A stretch of DNA of 51,461 nucleotides from Candidatus Omnitrophota bacterium. GTDB lineage: Bacteria > Omnitrophota > Omnitrophia > Omnitrophales > Aquincolibacteriaceae. The stretch is not shown here. Below are more notes on the stretch, generated by a model, which made no database searches, was not told the DNA's origin, and worked only from the letters and a program-made list of their open reading frames with translations. Positions within the stretch are counted from its first letter, which is position 1. The stretch is from positions 1 through 51,461 of the forward strand of contig JACPXK010000083.1 in the NCBI GenBank assembly GCA_016196565.1, read 5' to 3'.

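Larger units (their letters stand above)
14941..51461 (+). repeat. RSExR pentapeptide motif series in the giant gene
   Basis: Motifs begin at 14941 (RSEVK), 16447, 16600, 17095 (KSELR), 18889, 20155, 20899, 20959, 22174, 26206, 27253, 27313, 29938, 30634, 30694, 31666, 31726, 32188, 33109, 33169, 37633, 38524, 40366, 43810, 44449, 46624, 47575, 49474 and 51397. A further copy is cut off at 51457. The x residue is I, V, A, T, M or L. Codons vary freely (cgt/cgc, tcc/tct/tcg, gaa/gag, final cgt/cgc/cgg/cga/aga/agg), so the protein sequence is what is conserved. By composition well under one copy would be expected. Motifs commonly fall between recognisable modules. Confidence 0.85.

Noticed and set aside
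20899..51461. CRISPR array
   Set aside because: Repeat copies are 0.06-18 kb apart, encode a conserved peptide in one frame, and no cas-like gene is present.
1..51461. tRNA or rRNA genes
   Set aside because: No cloverleaf-like or conserved rRNA segments were noticed on either strand; a covariance-model search would be needed to be certain.

Overview
The window looks like chromosome from an uncultured Gram-negative bacterium. It has an lpxD gene for lipid A, a SurA/PpiD-like periplasmic chaperone, and a menaquinone operon of the futalosine type. It ends inside a single reading frame of at least 12,219 codons. Genes of that size are known from only a few lineages, notably Omnitrophota (candidate phylum OP3), so I infer an Omnitrophota-like organism with moderate confidence. 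No rRNA or tRNA gene is visible to confirm this. Region 1 (1-2640) is accessory DNA. An AT-rich polymorphic-toxin/immunity cassette and a degraded second one lie between two inverted copies of a REP-like repeat. An AbrB/PIN toxin-antitoxin pair with its own promoter follows. Region 2 (2663-9565) is a tight operon of overlapping genes: UbiD-type decarboxylase (mqnL), UbiA-type prenyltransferase (mqnP), UbiX-type flavin prenyltransferase (mqnM), chorismate dehydratase (mqnA), cyclic dehypoxanthine futalosine synthase (mqnC), a UbiE/MenG methyltransferase, a RidA-family protein and a CPBP membrane protease. It covers the first step, the radical-SAM cyclisation and all late steps to menaquinone; mqnB, mqnD and mqnE must lie elsewhere. 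A MITE/REP-like repeat ends the operon and supplies the stop codon of its last gene. Region 3 (9758-14566) holds a NifS/IscS-type cysteine desulfurase, an Mrp/ApbC ATPase without its usual CxxC, and folE on the plus strand. It converges with a minus-strand pair, the SurA-like gene and lpxD. Region 4 (14803 to the window end) is one giant gene, still open at the edge. It starts with a signal peptide and carries modules resembling normally separate proteins: a TraB/ChaN-like domain, methyltransferase-like folds, a FliA/WhiG-like sigma factor, a GNAT acetyltransferase, a HAD phosphatase, transmembrane hairpins, a protein kinase, HEAT repeats and two tandem MutS-type ATPases. The pentapeptide R-S-E-x-R occurs at about 29 places, often between modules, with freely varying synonymous codons. 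At six sites it belongs to a longer palindromic DNA repeat inserted in frame, and at a seventh to a different hairpin with the same 60-nt spacing. Two intervals between RSExR motifs (31741-32187 and 43825-44448) contain intact genes on the opposite strand with their own promoters: two small membrane proteins, and a DUF433/DUF5615 toxin-antitoxin pair. The giant frame reads through both without a stop. The most novel system here is therefore a modular giant gene that appears to accumulate gene cassettes in frame, in either orientation, separated by RSExR motifs that could be protease sites, linkers or recombination boundaries.
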